From DASQHY01 sp035602605 (GTDB taxonomy: Bacteria; Acidobacteriota; Terriglobia; Acidiferrales; UBA7541): DNA of 64,000 nucleotides. The stretch is from contig DATNLZ010000097.1 in NCBI GenBank assembly GCA_035602605.1, positions 27,055 through 91,054 on the forward strand, in the 5' to 3' direction. Shown in pieces: positions 42,578 through 51,562 of the stretch. A model generated the notes under the pieces. That model saw only the letters and a list, made by a program, of their open reading frames with translations. It ran no database searches and was not told the origin of the DNA. The position numbers and the translations under genes are program-made. Each line of letters starts with the position of its first letter. Position 1 is the stretch's first letter.

Positions 42578-43492
42578 TCAGCGGGACGAGGTAGCGGTCG
42601 CCCCTAATTCTCGCAGCTTTGCGCGAGCGCGTTTTTCTTCGTCGGTTCCCGGAAAGCGCCGGATAACTTCGCGGAAATCGCGAATACCAGCTGCTTTTTG
42701 GTTAAGCTCGATTAGCGCCATGCCCCGATGCAGCCGTGCGGGTGCGGTCTTGTAGCTCTTGGGGTAGTTGGTGAGTACTTTATCGTACGCGCTTGCCGCC
42801 TGGTCGTACTTTTTCTGCTGAAAGTCAATTTCACCTATATAGAATTGGGCATTGGAGGCGAGGTCTGTCTCGGGATAGTATTTCAGATAGTCCTGGAATT
42901 CCTGGCGGGCGAGGTCGTATTTCCCACCGTTAATGTCGCGCAAGCCGTTGGAATAAAGCGTGTCCGCCGAAGGACTGGAAGCGGACGAAGAGGGCGGCGC
43001 CCCGGAGGTACCCGGTCCACTCCCGGTCCCGGTTGCACCCGGATTAACCGGTGAGGGGTTTGCGCCGGCAAGTTTTGCGTCGATGCCCTGCAGAGTATTT
43101 TGCAGATCTGCAAGCTGCTGATTTACTTTTCCAACGCGCACTTTTAGCTCTTCGAGGTTATCGGAAAGTCCCTGCACCTGTGTCGCCATGGTGTCCAGAC
43201 GCGCGCCAGAGTTGGCTTGGACATCCTGAACCGCTTTTTGCAGAGTGCCGATGGTGCCGGCGAAACCGCTGATGGCGGCATTATTTTGGTCGAGAAGAGT
43301 TTTTAATGTGGCGTGTTTTTGATCAATGGAACTGGTGATGTCGCGTTGCCCTTGCAGCAAAGTCGTTACGTCACGCTGCAGCTCGATGATTTCCCGAGCG
43401 ACCGCCGCGACGGGAGCTGGAGAAAATAATGCACTGCCCGCTGCCCCGGCCAAGAAGGCTGTGGCGATAAATAAAATCGGTTTCTTTTCCAA
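42578..43492 (-). CDS. cpoB: Cell division coordinator CpoB / YbgF
   Basis: 304 aa periplasmic protein of the Tol-Pal system. A signal peptide (KKPILFIATAFLAGAAGSA) is followed by a coiled coil (about residues 30-140: repeated heptads through LSDNLEELKVRVGKVNQQLA). A Gly/Pro/Ser-rich linker with runs such as SSSASSPS leads to a C-terminal TPR domain (LYSNGLRDINGGKYDLARQE onward). CpoB coordinates outer-membrane constriction with peptidoglycan synthesis. Last gene of the minus-strand tol operon. Confidence 0.92.
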   Translation of the reverse strand: MEKKPILFIATAFLAGAAGSALFSPAPVAAVAREIIELQRDVTTLLQGQRDITSSIDQKHATLKTLLDQNNAAISGFAGTIGTLQKAVQDVQANSGARLDTMATQVQGLSDNLEELKVRVGKVNQQLADLQNTLQGIDAKLAGANPSPVNPGATGTGSGPGTSGAPPSSSASSPSADTLYSNGLRDINGGKYDLARQEFQDYLKYYPETDLASNAQFYIGEIDFQQKKYDQAASAYDKVLTNYPKSYKTAPARLHRGMALIELNQKAAGIRDFREVIRRFPGTDEEKRARAKLRELGATATSSR

Positions 43493-43592
43493 AAGTCATC
43501 CTCCTTCAGGACGCAGCGGAACCCCGAATGGGGGTTCCGCTTCCCTGGTTCGTTCATCCCATCGGCCAGCCATCAGACTATCGCTTTCCCGC

Positions 43593-44348
43593 CTAATGGG
43601 CCATGACGATATGGGCACGACGATTTTTCTGCCAGCACTCCTCGGTGCTTTCCGAGCAGAAGGGGTGCTCTTTGCCGTAGCTAGTCACATTCATGCGCGC
43701 GGCTGGGATGCCCAACGAAATCAGGTACTGCCGGGCGGCTTGCGCGCGACGGTCACCGAGAACAATGTTGTATTCCGTCGAACCCCGCTCGTCGCAATGA
43801 CCTTCGATGGTTACGGTAATGGGGGGATACTTCTTGAGGAAATCGGCGGTCTTCGTCAAAGCCGCGCGTGCATCATCGCGAATGTCTGCTTTATTGAAAT
43901 CGAAGTAAGCATCCTGCACCTCTCTCACGAACAATTCCTCCATCGTTGGCTCGGTCGGTTTTGGAGTCTCCGGTTGGGGCGCTGGGGGGGCCGTTACGTT
44001 GATTCGCGCAATGGCTTCGACATTGCCGCCGGGACCGGTGGCAGTGAGTGAATACGTGGTCGATTCGGTTGGCAAAACTTTGGTCGAGCCTTCGGGCGCT
44101 ACTGCGCCTACGCCAGGCTGCAGATTCAACTGCGTCGCATCTGTTGAGGACCACGTCAGCGTAACGGATTCACCTTTTTGAATATTGGTGGACGAAGCCT
44201 GGAGCGTTACCGTTGGGCGGGCGGCAGGCGGCGGCAGTGTCGCAGTCGGCCTAGCCCGAGGCTTTTTCTGGCAGCCCATGCACACGGCAATGAGAGCCAT
44301 CAACGTTATCATCCAGATTTTTCCATTCAATCGTAAAGCGGTATTCAT
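43593..44348 (-). CDS. pal: Peptidoglycan-associated lipoprotein Pal
   Basis: About 251 aa. The start at ATG 44348 is preceded by GAGGAGGAAGTA. The N terminus ITLMALIAVCMGC is a lipobox-type signal, though Cys at -3 is unusual. An added Ig-like/VTLTWSSTDAT domain (about residues 45-120) lies before the OmpA domain. That domain carries the peptidoglycan-binding pattern in YFDFNKADIRDDARAAL, IEGHCDERGSTEYNIVLGDRRA and RMNVTSYGKEHP. The extra domain is absent in E. coli Pal. It anchors the outer membrane to peptidoglycan and binds TolB. Confidence 0.93.
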   Translation of the reverse strand: MNTALRLNGKIWMITLMALIAVCMGCQKKPRARPTATLPPPAARPTVTLQASSTNIQKGESVTLTWSSTDATQLNLQPGVGAVAPEGSTKVLPTESTTYSLTATGPGGNVEAIARINVTAPPAPQPETPKPTEPTMEELFVREVQDAYFDFNKADIRDDARAALTKTADFLKKYPPITVTIEGHCDERGSTEYNIVLGDRRAQAARQYLISLGIPAARMNVTSYGKEHPFCSESTEECWQKNRRAHIVMAH

Positions 44349-44472
44349 TACTTCCTCCTCGGGATTACGTGCCCGCCTCTGTTTAATCGCCGGCACAATC
44401 GTATCATCATGGAATCTTTGCTTGAAGCATCACGATATTCTTTTTGGTGTAACATCTTCGACACCAGTCGCC

Positions 44473-45807
44473 CTAACGCGGTGACCAGTTTGGCGATTCA
44501 TTGTGGCCTGCTTTGGTGAGCTGGTGAACCTGGCTGCCGTCGGCGAGCATGGTCCAGATCTGCCGCGAACCGGAGCGCGTGGATTCGAAAACGATGTGCC
44601 TGCCGTCCGGGGCCCAACTGGGCCGCTCGTTACGTCCGGAGTCGCGGGTAAGTTCGACGATTTTGCGTGTGGCCACGTCCATCAAATAAAGATCGTAGTT
44701 GCCGGCGGGACGCCTCCAGCTGAATGCCAGCAATTGGCCATTTGGAGACCATGCGGGATCGATAACATACCCCATATCAGGCAAGTCGACTTTGGTAATG
44801 TTCGAGCCGTCGGCGTCCATCATATAAAGTTGTGGGATGCCGCCGCGATCGCTAACAAAAGCGACGCTCGCCCCAGTTTTAGGATTCCAAGCTGCGGATG
44901 TGTTGGCTCCAGTTGCGTAAGTGAGTCGTTTGGCACGCCCGCCATTGCTGTCCACAAGAAACAGTTCGGGATTGCCCTGCATCGAGGATGAAAAGATAAT
45001 TTTGGTGCCGTCAGGAGAAAAGGCCGGGGAGCTGTTGGTGCCTGCGAAGCGAGGAAACGTCACCGGCTTGCCGGTCACCATGGAGAAAAGGCAGATCTGC
45101 GGCGTCGGCGCGCCGCGATAGGCCGCAAAGCAAGTGAAGGCGATCGTCGAAGCGTCCGGAGACCAGCGCGGCGTCAGCGAAATCGAGCGGAGGCTCGTCA
45201 GGGCGTGCTGATTCGCGCCATCATAATCCATGAGCCAAATTTCTTTGGTGCCGGTGCGCGAGCTCACAAACGCAATTTGCGTGCTGGCTACTCCGGGGAC
45301 TCCACCGGAAAGCTTGGAGATAATCTCGTCGGCAAATTGGTGCGCGAAGCGGCGCACCTGAGCATCGGTTGCGTCGCCGCGATAAACTTTGCCGATCACC
45401 GCGGGCGCCGTAGTGTTGCGAACATCATAAAGCCACGCCTCGATGCTTACGTCGTTGCCGGTTTCGTTCAGATTGCCGAACGCGAGAAGATGCGCTGAGG
45501 CAGGCGGATCGCTCCAGGTCTTGTGACTAAGCTCGGCAGGAGCGCTCGGAACCTGCACGGGGTAGAAACTCTTACTGACTACATCGATGATGCCACTGTA
45601 ATCGAGGTCGGCGCGAACCACGTCTCCGAATAGCGCGGCATGACTCTGGGCCGTGTCTTTACGCGGTGCGAAATCGGCTACCGCGACGCGCACCTTTTCA
45701 ATTCCTAAACCCGTACCAGTCTTGATCCAATCCTGGGCCAGTGCCGTCGGCAGCCACGGTCCGGCGCAGATTACGATCACAGCCGCAAATTGCCTTACCC
45801 TGTTCAT
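44473..45807 (-). CDS. tolB: Tol-Pal system beta-propeller protein TolB
   Basis: About 444 aa. A signal peptide (RQFAAVIVICAGPWLPTALAQ) is followed by the N-terminal TolB domain (about residues 27-155) and a six-bladed propeller whose blades contain IAFVSSRTGTKEIWLMDYDG, FSPDGTKIIFSS and WSPNGQLLAFSW type repeats. It binds Pal and colicin-import partners in the periplasm. In-frame starts at 45825 (ATG) and 45873 (TTG) lie upstream; none has a strong ribosome-binding site. I chose the ATG that gives the shortest n-region. Confidence 0.93.
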   Translation of the reverse strand: MNRVRQFAAVIVICAGPWLPTALAQDWIKTGTGLGIEKVRVAVADFAPRKDTAQSHAALFGDVVRADLDYSGIIDVVSKSFYPVQVPSAPAELSHKTWSDPPASAHLLAFGNLNETGNDVSIEAWLYDVRNTTAPAVIGKVYRGDATDAQVRRFAHQFADEIISKLSGGVPGVASTQIAFVSSRTGTKEIWLMDYDGANQHALTSLRSISLTPRWSPDASTIAFTCFAAYRGAPTPQICLFSMVTGKPVTFPRFAGTNSSPAFSPDGTKIIFSSSMQGNPELFLVDSNGGRAKRLTYATGANTSAAWNPKTGASVAFVSDRGGIPQLYMMDADGSNITKVDLPDMGYVIDPAWSPNGQLLAFSWRRPAGNYDLYLMDVATRKIVELTRDSGRNERPSWAPDGRHIVFESTRSGSRQIWTMLADGSQVHQLTKAGHNESPNWSPR

Positions 45808-45890
45808 AAGCCCCGGGGTTCCCATAGGTTCATTCTTTGAATGCCTTCCGATTCTCAAACCGTTGCCGGTCAATGACCGGTCAGCTGATC

Positions 45891-46688
45891 TTATCGTTGA
45901 AAATCAAACCAAAACTCCACGTTGACGTTCGAGCCCCGATAGCCATTGGGCAAAGGTGGCAGGGGATTCGAACTCAAAATGGCGCGGCGTGCCGAGTTAT
46001 CCACCGAAGCATTTCCGCTGGATTGCGTAATTTGAATGGTTGAGACGCTGCCATCGCGCAAAATCTGAAATGTAACTACAGCACGGGGCGCCGAGCGAAC
46101 GGTCGCATCAACGGTGGATTGCAGCCAGTTGCTGCTGATGCGGTTGCGCACCGCCTCGACGTACCATGAGTAACGCGAGCCGAAATCGCCCCCGCCGGTT
46201 TCTCCGCGGATACCCAGCCCGCCGGGGACACCGCCACTCATCGTGAACTGGGTGTAAGGCATGGCCGGCGTACCGCCGGCGCCGTACGGAATTTGGTTGG
46301 AGGCCGGGGGTGTCTTGTCTTCGAAAACTTTTGAAGGATGAGACGGGACACGTGGCGGCTTCTTCTCAAACTCAGGAAGCTTCTTTACATCGGAATCAGG
46401 CTCTCGCGGTATGGGCTTAGGCTCTTCTTTCGCGAGGCCTTTCGAGGGATCGACCACCGCGCTTGGCGTCACTACTTCCGGCTTGGGCAACGCAATCCCT
46501 GGAAGACTGCCGACAAGACCAACTTTCAACGCGCCCTCGCCGCCTCCAGGCCCGCCCCAAACGTCTCCGCGATTTGAAAAAATGGTAGAAACCAGGAGCG
46601 CCACACACAGACAAGCGTGAAATAGGAACGACAGCGCCAGCGGTGTGCGGAGGTTCACTGGCGGATTATTCACGTGCACGGTGTGCAT
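45891..46688 (-). CDS. TolA/TonB-like energy transducer
   Basis: 265 aa. One N-terminal anchor (LALSFLFHACLCVALLVSTI) precedes a Pro/Lys/Glu-rich periplasmic spacer (about residues 75-135). The C-terminal TonB-type domain has SSNWLQSTVDATVRSAPRAV, FQILRDGSVSTIQITQSSGN and ARRAILSSNPLPPLP. Its position between tolR and tolB gives it the TolA role. The C-terminal domain resembles TonB more than E. coli TolA, a common pattern outside Proteobacteria. Length 265 is short compared with E. coli TolA, whose spacer is a long helix. Confidence 0.87.
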   Translation of the reverse strand: MHTVHVNNPPVNLRTPLALSFLFHACLCVALLVSTIFSNRGDVWGGPGGGEGALKVGLVGSLPGIALPKPEVVTPSAVVDPSKGLAKEEPKPIPREPDSDVKKLPEFEKKPPRVPSHPSKVFEDKTPPASNQIPYGAGGTPAMPYTQFTMSGGVPGGLGIRGETGGGDFGSRYSWYVEAVRNRISSNWLQSTVDATVRSAPRAVVTFQILRDGSVSTIQITQSSGNASVDNSARRAILSSNPLPPLPNGYRGSNVNVEFWFDFQR

Positions 46689-46714
46689 TCCAGATCCAGC
46701 CTAAATCCAGTAGC

Positions 46715-47137
46715 TCATTGCGTTTGTGGCCCTGAGCTGATCGGCTCAGTGACCACGCTGACGTTGGGAATTCCCGACTGGCGCAATTCATCGACTACGG
46801 TGGCGAAGGCACCGAAAGGAACGGTCTTATCGCATCGCAAGAATACCGCGTCGTGCTGCGGATTCTGCATTTGGGAGTGGAGCTTGGCCCCAAGGTCGTG
46901 AATGTTTACCGGGGCGCTGCCAAGATAGATGCGCTGCGCACGGTCGATGGTAACCACCAGTCGATTTTCCGAGATAGCCTTGACCGTCTTTGTTTTTGGA
47001 AGATCCACTTCAATCCCGGATTGCAGAATAGGCGCGGTAATCATGAAAATGATGAGGAGCACGAGCACTACGTCCACAAAGGGAACGATATTGATTTCCG
47101 AAAGAGACGTGTCGGTTTGTCTGGCAAGCTGCGGCAT
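46715..47137 (-). CDS. tolR: ExbD/TolR biopolymer transport protein
   Basis: 140 aa. One N-terminal transmembrane helix in EINIVPFVDVVLVLLIIFMI contains the conserved Asp (PFVDVVLVLLIIF) that carries protons. The periplasmic domain follows the ExbD pattern (VDLPKTKTVKA, RIYLGSAPV, VFLRCDKTVPFG). It pairs with TolQ, encoded just upstream, to energise the TolA-like protein downstream. The N terminus is PQLARQTDTSLSEIN, typical for the family. Confidence 0.92.
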   Translation of the reverse strand: MPQLARQTDTSLSEINIVPFVDVVLVLLIIFMITAPILQSGIEVDLPKTKTVKAISENRLVVTIDRAQRIYLGSAPVNIHDLGAKLHSQMQNPQHDAVFLRCDKTVPFGAFATVVDELRQSGIPNVSVVTEPISSGPQTQ

Positions 47138-47178
47138 CGGGCCTGTCTAAGATTGCGTCGCGTCCTTGGGGGCGCGAT

Positions 47179-47856
47179 CTAACCAAACATTTTTTCTACT
47201 TGGGCAGATACTTCCATGGCAAAATTATCCATGCGCTGGGCCAGATCCTTGATGTTCCTCACAAAATAATTATACGCAATGACCGCTGGAATCGCAGCGA
47301 ATAGTCCGGCGGCAGTTGTGATCAGGGCTTCGGCAATACCCGGAGCCACCGCGCGAAGGCTGGCTGCACCAGCACTACCCAAGCCAGCGAAAGAGTCCAT
47401 CACCCCCCAGACGGTTCCAAAAAGGCCAATGAACGGCGTCACTGAGCCGGTGGTTGCCATCCAGGACATATATCTCTCGGAACGTCGAACTTCCTCTGCG
47501 GCTCCTAATTGCATGCTCACCGTAACCGCATTCAAACTCTTCAATCGGCCCGGGGGATTGCCGCCGACCTGGCTCTGCAACTCGCGATGTCCCGCTGCAT
47601 ACATTGCAGCGAGCGGAGATTGCGTCGTGGCCAGAACATGGGGATCGGGAAGTCCGCGACTGGCGCGAAAAATACGCAGAAATTCGTTGGTACGACGGTT
47701 CACTGTGCCGAAGAAGCTGAGTTTTTGAAAGATGAGCGCCCAGGAAACGACAGAAAAAACAAGCAGAATCAAGAGCACGACGCGAGCGACCCAACCGGTT
47801 TGTTCGAGTAAATTCCCCAGTTGGCCGATACAAAGAAACGAGGCAAAACCTAAAAT
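47179..47856 (-). CDS. tolQ: TolQ/ExbB proton channel protein, probable ATT start
   Basis: Inner-membrane proton channel of the Tol-Pal motor. It has three helices, the last with the conserved EALITTAAGLFAAIPAVIAYN segment, and GLFGTVWGVMDSFAGLG. The first ordinary start codon in the frame is a GTG at 47778, which would cut off most of helix 1 (199 aa). The family match continues upstream through NLLEQTGWVARVV. A perfect AGGAGG (complement of 47862-47867) lies five bases before an in-frame ATT at 47856, which gives 225 aa, a normal TolQ length. An in-frame CTG at 47820 is an alternative. No ATG, GTG or TTG occurs between the upstream stop and 47778. The start at 47856 is therefore inferred. 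Confidence 0.85.
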   Translation of the reverse strand: MLGFASFLCIGQLGNLLEQTGWVARVVLLILLVFSVVSWALIFQKLSFFGTVNRRTNEFLRIFRASRGLPDPHVLATTQSPLAAMYAAGHRELQSQVGGNPPGRLKSLNAVTVSMQLGAAEEVRRSERYMSWMATTGSVTPFIGLFGTVWGVMDSFAGLGSAGAASLRAVAPGIAEALITTAAGLFAAIPAVIAYNYFVRNIKDLAQRMDNFAMEVSAQVEKMFG

Positions 47857-47901
47857 TGGTTCCTCCTGAGGAGACGCAACCGATCAGCCTCCAGAAAATC
47901 T

Positions 47902-47930
47902 ACCGTAGCACACGCTCCCAGAGCGGTCAA
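47902..47930 (-). promoter_or_regulatory. Promoter of the tolQ-tolR-tolA-tolB-pal-cpoB operon
   Basis: Read on the minus strand: TTGACC (47930-47925), 17-base spacer, TACGGT (47907-47902). Transcription would begin near 47895, leaving about 28 bases before the AGGAGG of tolQ. Confidence 0.42.
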
Positions 47931-48055
47931 ACAAATAGGATGGAATATTGGTATTCTTGGCTGCCTCCTTGGCTACATCTCGCTGTGGTGCGCGAAATGA
48001 ATTAAGTGAATACCTTGAGGCCTCCTAACTCTATGATAGACTGGGCGCAATCACG

Positions 48056-49498
48056 ATGGGTGATTCGTTCGATGTGCGTCTCGAAGTTCTCACGGTCGAT
48101 CCTCAGCTCGCACCGCGGACCAAAGAACCTTCTTCTGCGGTTACAAACTCAGCGTTGCTAAGTTCAAGATTCGCGAGCGCAACCGGCCAGGGGCCTTCCT
48201 TTTTCCTGGAAACCTTTGGCTGTCAGATGAACGATCACGACTCCGAAAAAGTTGCGGGCGTGCTCCTCGGTCGTGGATATCGCCAGGTGGACTCTCCACA
48301 AGCGGCCTCGGTCATTTTGTATAACACGTGCAGCATTCGAGAAAAAGCCGCGCAGAAAGTTTTCTCCCGGCTTGGCGAATTCAAGGAAGGCCAGGATGGT
48401 GGAAAAATAATCGGCGTTCTCGGCTGCCTTGCGCAACAGGAGGGCGAACGCATTTTCTCACGCGCTCCTTGGGTCAGCCTGGTATGTGGCTCGGCCAGCT
48501 ACCGCAAGCTGCCGGAGCTGCTGGCCGAACTTGAGGCTGGCAATCGCCGCGTCGCTGGACTCGACAAAGACACCGACGAGACATTTGAAACCGAAGTCAC
48601 CCGGCGCGATCACCGGTTTCGCGCCTATTTGACGATCATCGAAGGCTGCGACAAGGCTTGTGCGTATTGCGTGGTCCCTTACACCCGCGGCCCCGAGCGA
48701 AGCCGTACCAGCGACTCCATCCTGCGCGAAACTCGCCAATTGGCAGATCTTGGCTACACCGAAGTTCAGCTCCTCGGCCAAACCGTGAACTCTTATCAAG
48801 ACCCTTCCGAGCGCAAGATGAGCTTTGCCGAGCTGCTCGTGCGTGTTGCTGATGTTCACGGAATACGCCGCGTGCGTTTCACTACCTCGCACCCGCGTGA
48901 TTTCGGCGCGGACATCGTCCAAGCCATCGACTCAACTTCGGTTCTTTGCGACCATGTTCATCTTCCGGTGCAGTCGGGTTCGAATCGAATTCTTCGCGCG
49001 ATGCAACGGACGTACACGCGCGAACAGTATCTCGAGAAAATTGCATTGATCCGCGGCGCGCGCCGTCCGATCGATATCACGACCGATATTATTGTCGGCT
49101 TTCCGGGCGAGACCGATGCGGATTTCGAGGACACCCTGAGGTTAATGGACCAGGTGCAGTACGCCGGTGCCTTTTCCTTCAAGTATTCGCCGCGGCCGAA
49201 CACCCCGGCGTTGCATATGGCCGACCCCATCCCCGAAGACGAAAAGGGCCTCCGTCTCGCCGTTTTGCAGGAAAAGCAGCGGCAGATTCAGATGCGGCGA
49301 AACCAATCGCTTGCGGGCAAAACGTTCGAAGTGCTCGTGGAATTGAAGTCGCGCCGCGAAAATCAGTGGTCGGGTCACGCATCGAACAACCGCGTCGTGA
49401 ATTTCACTTCTTCGGCTGAAAATCTTCTGGGAAGCTACGTGCAGGTTGCTGTAACCGCTGGCGGACCGCAGAGTCTAACTGGAGAGCATGTGATTTAG
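48056..49498 (+). CDS. miaB: tRNA-2-methylthio-N6-dimethylallyladenosine synthase MiaB
   Basis: Radical-SAM methylthiotransferase acting on i6A37 of tRNAs that read U-starting codons. 480 aa. The N-terminal UPF0004 domain starts FFLETFGCQMNDHDSEKV with the auxiliary-cluster Cys. The radical-SAM CxxxCxxC is GCDKACAYCVVPYTRGPE (C198, C202, C205), and the TRAM domain ends the protein. The first 45 residues (before SFFLETFGC) are an unusual N-terminal extension. The DUF151 nuclease gene follows 18 bases later. Confidence 0.94.
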   Translation: MGDSFDVRLEVLTVDPQLAPRTKEPSSAVTNSALLSSRFASATGQGPSFFLETFGCQMNDHDSEKVAGVLLGRGYRQVDSPQAASVILYNTCSIREKAAQKVFSRLGEFKEGQDGGKIIGVLGCLAQQEGERIFSRAPWVSLVCGSASYRKLPELLAELEAGNRRVAGLDKDTDETFETEVTRRDHRFRAYLTIIEGCDKACAYCVVPYTRGPERSRTSDSILRETRQLADLGYTEVQLLGQTVNSYQDPSERKMSFAELLVRVADVHGIRRVRFTTSHPRDFGADIVQAIDSTSVLCDHVHLPVQSGSNRILRAMQRTYTREQYLEKIALIRGARRPIDITTDIIVGFPGETDADFEDTLRLMDQVQYAGAFSFKYSPRPNTPALHMADPIPEDEKGLRLAVLQEKQRQIQMRRNQSLAGKTFEVLVELKSRRENQWSGHASNNRVVNFTSSAENLLGSYVQVAVTAGGPQSLTGEHVI

Positions 49499-49516
49499 CA
49501 GTGGCGAGGAGGGCTC

Positions 49517-50002
49517 ATGGAAGTGGAAATGAAGATTCGCGGTTTGATGATGGACCCCGTCACCAACATGCCGATCGTTGTTCTGAAAGACGTCCAAGGC
49601 AACGCGATTCTTCCTATCTGGGTGGGGATTTACGAAGCCAACGCCATCGCTCTCGAAATCGAGAAAGTTCAGACTCCGCGCCCGATGACCCATGATCTGC
49701 TCAGAAATGTTTTTCTGGGTCTCAGTGTTCGTGTTCAAAAAGTCGTGGTCAATGAATTGCGCGATGACACCTTCTTTGCACTCATCTGGGTCGAGCGCGA
49801 AGGCAAGATGATGTCTATTGATTCGCGTCCGAGCGACGCCCTGGCCCTGGCCCTCCGCGTGGACTGCCCGATTTTTGTCGAAGACGAAGTGCTCAAGAAT
49901 TCTAAAATTTCGAGCGCCATTGCCGAGAAAAGTACCAGCGAGCAACTTCGCACCTGGCTTGAAAATCTTTCCGACGAAGACCTGGGCCGCTACAAAATGT
50001 AA
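49517..50002 (+). CDS. Bifunctional nuclease family protein (DUF151)
   Basis: 161 aa. The DUF151 core is complete: DPVTNMPIVVLKD, LPIWVGIYEANAIALEIE and the RPSDALALALRVDCPIFVEDEVL segment. Homologues have been reported to have RNase and DNase activity, and the family also includes plant proteins; the bacterial role is unclear. Starts at ATG 49517, preceded by GAGGAGGGCTC. Close spacing to miaB suggests one transcript, linking it to RNA metabolism by position only. Confidence 0.88.
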   Translation: MEVEMKIRGLMMDPVTNMPIVVLKDVQGNAILPIWVGIYEANAIALEIEKVQTPRPMTHDLLRNVFLGLSVRVQKVVVNELRDDTFFALIWVEREGKMMSIDSRPSDALALALRVDCPIFVEDEVLKNSKISSAIAEKSTSEQLRTWLENLSDEDLGRYKM

Positions 50003-50003
50003 G

Positions 50004-50636
50004 TTAGCGCCGCGGGCGCCGGCGCGGCGATGTGCCTCCCTCGATTTCACTCTCGAAAAGCTGCTGCAGTTCAGGTTTGATTTGCAAGCTGTGAATCTCG
50101 CGCTTCCAAACGACTAGCAGAACAACTCCGATCAGGATTAGCGCCAGGCTCAGCCCGCTCCACAGGCCCGGTATGCCCCAATGCATGCGGAAACAGAGGA
50201 ATGCGCCAATCGGCAGCCCAATCACCCAGTATCCCAGCAAGTGGCAGAGCATCGGCATGCGCGTCTCTCCAGCGCCGCGCAGCGCGCCAGTTGCCACAGT
50301 TTGCACACCATCGCAAAGCTGGAAGGCCGCTCCAAAAGCCAATAGAGTCACTGCCGCGCGAATCACGCTTTCCTCCGGAGTGTACACGCGCGCAATCTGG
50401 CGAGGGACAAGCAACAGCATCACCGCGGCTGCGCTCATAAACGCGGCACCCATAAATATCGCGGTCCATCCGGAGAGCTCCGCCGCAGCGATATCCTTGC
50501 GACCGAGCGCCTGTCCCACGCGCACTGCTGCCGCAGACGAAACGCCCAGCGGCACCATATATGTTAAGGAGACGGTGTTGAGTGCAATCTGGTGGCTCGC
50601 AAGAGCAATCGGCCCGAACCTCAGGTGGGTACGCAA
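50004..50636 (-). pseudogene. Truncated MATE efflux transporter (C-terminal half only)
   Basis: 210 aa matching only the second half of a MATE-family pump. It begins at a region normally near residue 240 (GPIALASHQIALNTVSLTYM) and contains SSAAAVRVGQALGRKDIAAA and RGAGETRMPMLCHLLGYW. The first six helices are missing. The sequence upstream on the minus strand (50637-50760) does not encode them. The frame starts at a TTG with no clear ribosome-binding site. A gene remnant after deletion or rearrangement is the simplest reading. It converges on the DUF151 gene with one base between stops. Confidence 0.72.
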
Positions 50637-50908
50637 TCGAATCAGCCCGGTCCTTGGGGTGGCAGCAGAATAGTCAATACCGGCCTGGCGCTCTCAGTCG
50701 GACACTACCGGCGAGCGTCGGAGGTTCCCACCGCGTAAGCGTCGGAACCGCTGGAGGTTATGGTTTTTAGTTTAGACACTCGAGGAACTCCTCGATTGAC
50801 CGGACAAGCGCGGGAGCTTAGCATCGGGCACAGTGAGCTCTGCCAATTATGGTCATTGACATATCATTTGCTTGGCCCTCCGCCAGAGCGACTTGACCAG
50901 GAGGCATT

Positions 50909-51244
50909 ATGCCGCGTCGGGATTCTTCCCAGAAGACCAAGTGGCTTCAGATGCGTTCCTGCAAGCGCATGAGCTCGCGCACACCTGTGCTCATCGAATG
51001 GCCTGACGAGGGCCATATGCGCACCCTGCAAGGCTTCACAGCCGACGTTGGCCGTCAAGGTTGCTTAGTCGTAGCGCCTCAGGATCCGCCACTGAATTTG
51101 CGCACGCGTCTCACCAATCAAGCTACTAACCAAACCGCTGACGCAACCATCGTGTGGAAAGAGCGCAGCAGCAACAGCGACGACTGGGAGCTGGGTCTCG
51201 AACTCTTTAATCCTCCCGAAAACTTCTGGAGCTTGGAAAAGTAA
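50909..51244 (+). CDS. PilZ domain protein
   Basis: 111 aa, mostly one PilZ domain: RSCKRMSSRTPVLIEW near the N terminus, then GFTADVGRQGCLV in the place of the (D/N)xSxxG motif, and a closing WELGLELFNPPENFW. A strong ribosome-binding site, AGGAGG, lies six bases before the ATG. A second PilZ protein in the window, separate from the one beside the diguanylate cyclase at 33021. Presumed c-di-GMP effector of unknown target. Confidence 0.8.
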   Translation: MPRRDSSQKTKWLQMRSCKRMSSRTPVLIEWPDEGHMRTLQGFTADVGRQGCLVVAPQDPPLNLRTRLTNQATNQTADATIVWKERSSNSDDWELGLELFNPPENFWSLEK

Positions 51245-51424
51245 GCGTGACTGCAAAGCTTCTTAAGTGAACGTTCCTGACAATTAGGCGGTCCCGAAGT
51301 CTGCTCGGACTTAAAAAATAAACTAAAGTTTCGTAAAGTATTTATTGGCGCCACATCCACCCACCATAGAAGGGTCGCTGTCGACCTAAACGGCACCTGA
51401 ATCAGCACAATTTATATAAAGCAC

Positions 51425-51452
51425 TTGACACGGAAGGGCCTCAGAGCATAAG
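51425..51452 (+). promoter_or_regulatory. Candidate promoter for the large TonB-dependent receptor
   Basis: TTGACA (51425-51430, full consensus), 16-base spacer, CATAAG (51447-51452, four of six). Confidence 0.42.
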
Positions 51453-51477
51453 TTGACGGTCATAAGTCTTGTGGGGA

Positions 51478-51509
51478 GGGCGTGTGTTCTTGTTGGGGAA
51501 GGGCGTGTG
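51478..51509. repeat. Direct repeat GGGCGTGTG x2 in receptor leader
   Basis: GGGCGTGTG at 51478-51486 and 51501-51509, each preceded by GGGGA, with starts 23 bases apart (about two helical turns). Could be a protein-binding pair just downstream of the predicted promoter. Confidence 0.45.
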
Positions 51510-51541
51510 CTGCGCCCGAAGTGTTAGTCCTCGTTCAAAGT

Positions 51542-51562
51542 GTGCCCGTGTTTCACGGGCGC
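51542..51562 (+). promoter_or_regulatory. Stem-loop in receptor 5' leader
   Basis: GCCCGTG (51544-51550), loop TTT, CACGGGC (51554-51560), extended by a wobble and one more pair. It sits about 95 bases before the ATG. No T-run follows, so it is not an attenuator of the intrinsic type. Confidence 0.45.
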
